Shown here piece after piece: positions 13,935 to 14,704 of a DNA stretch of 14,704 bases. The DNA lies in the NCBI GenBank assembly GCA_023426855.1, contig JAEZBU010000226.1:1-14704 (forward strand), in the 5' to 3' direction. A program made the position numbers and the translations under genes. A model generated the notes under the pieces. That model was not told where the DNA came from and ran no database searches. It saw nothing but the letters and a program-made list of their open reading frames with translations. The DNA is from Pseudomonadota bacterium. Its GTDB lineage: Bacteria > Pseudomonadota > Alphaproteobacteria > Rhizobiales > Hyphomicrobiaceae. Positions within the stretch are counted from its first letter, which is position 1; every line of letters starts with the position of its first letter.

Positions 13935-14704
13935 TTGGACAGTGTTCTCATCATTGGCGCCGGCGCAGCCGGATCCGTAACCGCGCAGAAGTGCGCGATG
14001 AACCGGGACGTGTTCAAGAAGATCCATCTCGCCTCCAGGCGGCTGGTGAGTTGCGAGAACGTGGCCAAGCGTTGCGTCACGCCGATCGACATCAGCCAGG
14101 TCGATGCCGACAACGTCGATGAGGTCGTGGCCCTGATCGAAAAGGTCAAGCCGGACCTGCTCATCAACATGGCGCTGCCCTACCAGGATCTGCCGATCAT
14201 GGACGCATGCCTGAAGGCCGGCGTGCACTACATGGATACGGCCAACTACGAGCCGCGCGACGTCGCCAAGTTCGAGTACTCCTGGCAGTGGGCCTATCAG
14301 GACCGCTTCAAGGACAAGGGGATCATGGCGATCCTCGGCTGCGGCTTCGATCCGGGTCAGTCCAACATCTACTGCGCCTACGCGCAGGAGTTCCTGTTCG
14401 ACACCATCGAGACCATCGACATCATCGACTGCAACGATGGCAGCCACGGCAAGGCGTTCGCGACCAACTTCAACCCGGAGATCAATCTCCGCGAGGTGAC
14501 GCAGCGCGGCAAGTACTGGAAGGACGGCCAGTGGATCGACATCGACCCGCTGTCGATTTCGGCCATGATCGACTATCCGGAAGTCGGCCCGCGCAAGTCC
14601 TACCTCATCTATCATGAGGAGGAGGAAAGCCTCGTCCAGAACATCAAGGGTCTGAAGCAGATCCGCTTCTGGATGACCTTCTCGGACAACTACATCAAGC
14701 ATCT
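13935..14704 (+). CDS. Carboxynorspermidine synthase / saccharopine dehydrogenase family (3' end outside window)
   Basis: Codons 1-256 are present and the frame runs off the window; family members have about 400 residues. The N-terminal Rossmann site is V-L-I-I-G-A-G-A-A-G (GxGxxG at 8-13), for NAD(P)H. Later stretches match carboxynorspermidine (carboxyspermidine) synthase: S-W-Q-W-A-Y-Q, G-C-G-F-D-P-G-Q-S-N, H-G-K-A-F-A-T-N-F-N-P-E-I-N and F-W-M-T-F. This enzyme reductively condenses aspartate semialdehyde with a diamine, upstream of NspC decarboxylase in the alternative polyamine pathway. Start is TTG at 13935: an in-frame TAG at 13917-13919 limits it, GGGAG at 13924-13928 precedes it by 6 bases, and the next Met (13998) would delete the nucleotide site. 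A small GAGGT/ACCTC hairpin lies at 13902-13916 in the leader. An nspC-like gene may follow outside the window. Confidence 0.9.
   Translation, partial: MDSVLIIGAGAAGSVTAQKCAMNRDVFKKIHLASRRLVSCENVAKRCVTPIDISQVDADNVDEVVALIEKVKPDLLINMALPYQDLPIMDACLKAGVHYMDTANYEPRDVAKFEYSWQWAYQDRFKDKGIMAILGCGFDPGQSNIYCAYAQEFLFDTIETIDIIDCNDGSHGKAFATNFNPEINLREVTQRGKYWKDGQWIDIDPLSISAMIDYPEVGPRKSYLIYHEEEESLVQNIKGLKQIRFWMTFSDNYIKH

Noticed and set aside
13839..14702. Minus-strand open frame (287 codons) at the right edge
   Set aside because: It is antisense to the carboxynorspermidine synthase-type gene, which has recognisable family motifs and a ribosome binding site; the minus reading has none.

Overview
This is a GC-rich window of about 14.7 kb. 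The repeated C/G third positions, GTG and TTG starts, 4-nt start/stop overlaps, and the M17 aminopeptidase + cytosolic C40 peptidase gene pair all suggest an alphaproteobacterial chromosome, perhaps Hyphomicrobiales or Rhodospirillales. That assignment is inferred from protein character; no rRNA or other marker is present. I see no tRNA, rRNA, CRISPR array, transposase or phage gene. Most of the window looks like core or near-core chromosome.

Layout: (1) 1-771 (+) is the 3' part of an FG-GAP/VCBS repeat protein. (2) 846-3169 (+) is a translationally coupled pair: an M17 leucyl-aminopeptidase-type enzyme and an SH3 + NlpC/P60 (C40) peptidase, a plausible muropeptide-recycling pair. (3) 3208-3666 (-) is an unrecognised 152-residue protein, divergent from (4) pepN, an M1 aminopeptidase, at 3906-6554 (+). 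(5) 6565-6873 (-) encodes a small antibiotic-biosynthesis-monooxygenase (ABM) fold protein. Two inverted repeats lie upstream of it, followed by a 162-bp MITE-like palindrome at 7006-7167. (6) 7223-9567 (-) is a two-gene operon: a GNAT acetyltransferase, then, with an ATGA overlap, a 540-residue protein of unknown function with two C-terminal membrane helices. (7) 9827-11701 (+) is an acetyl-CoA hydrolase/CoA-transferase family protein, followed by (8) an exported, probably beta-barrel outer-membrane protein at 11777-12904 (+). (9) 12926-13726 (-) is an aminoglycoside/hydroxyurea phosphotransferase-like kinase. (10) 13935 to the window end (+) is the 5' part of a carboxynorspermidine synthase-type dehydrogenase with a TTG start.

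The first 6.5 kb is rich in peptide-degrading enzymes (M17, C40, M1). The window ends at the start of a polyamine-biosynthesis gene. The least explained parts are the GNAT/membrane-protein operon and the palindromic element just downstream of it. In that element the two arms differ at four positions which form two compensated base pairs of a local hairpin. I found no clear evidence of a new defence or mobile system, but the GNAT/membrane-protein pair is the best candidate for an undescribed functional unit.
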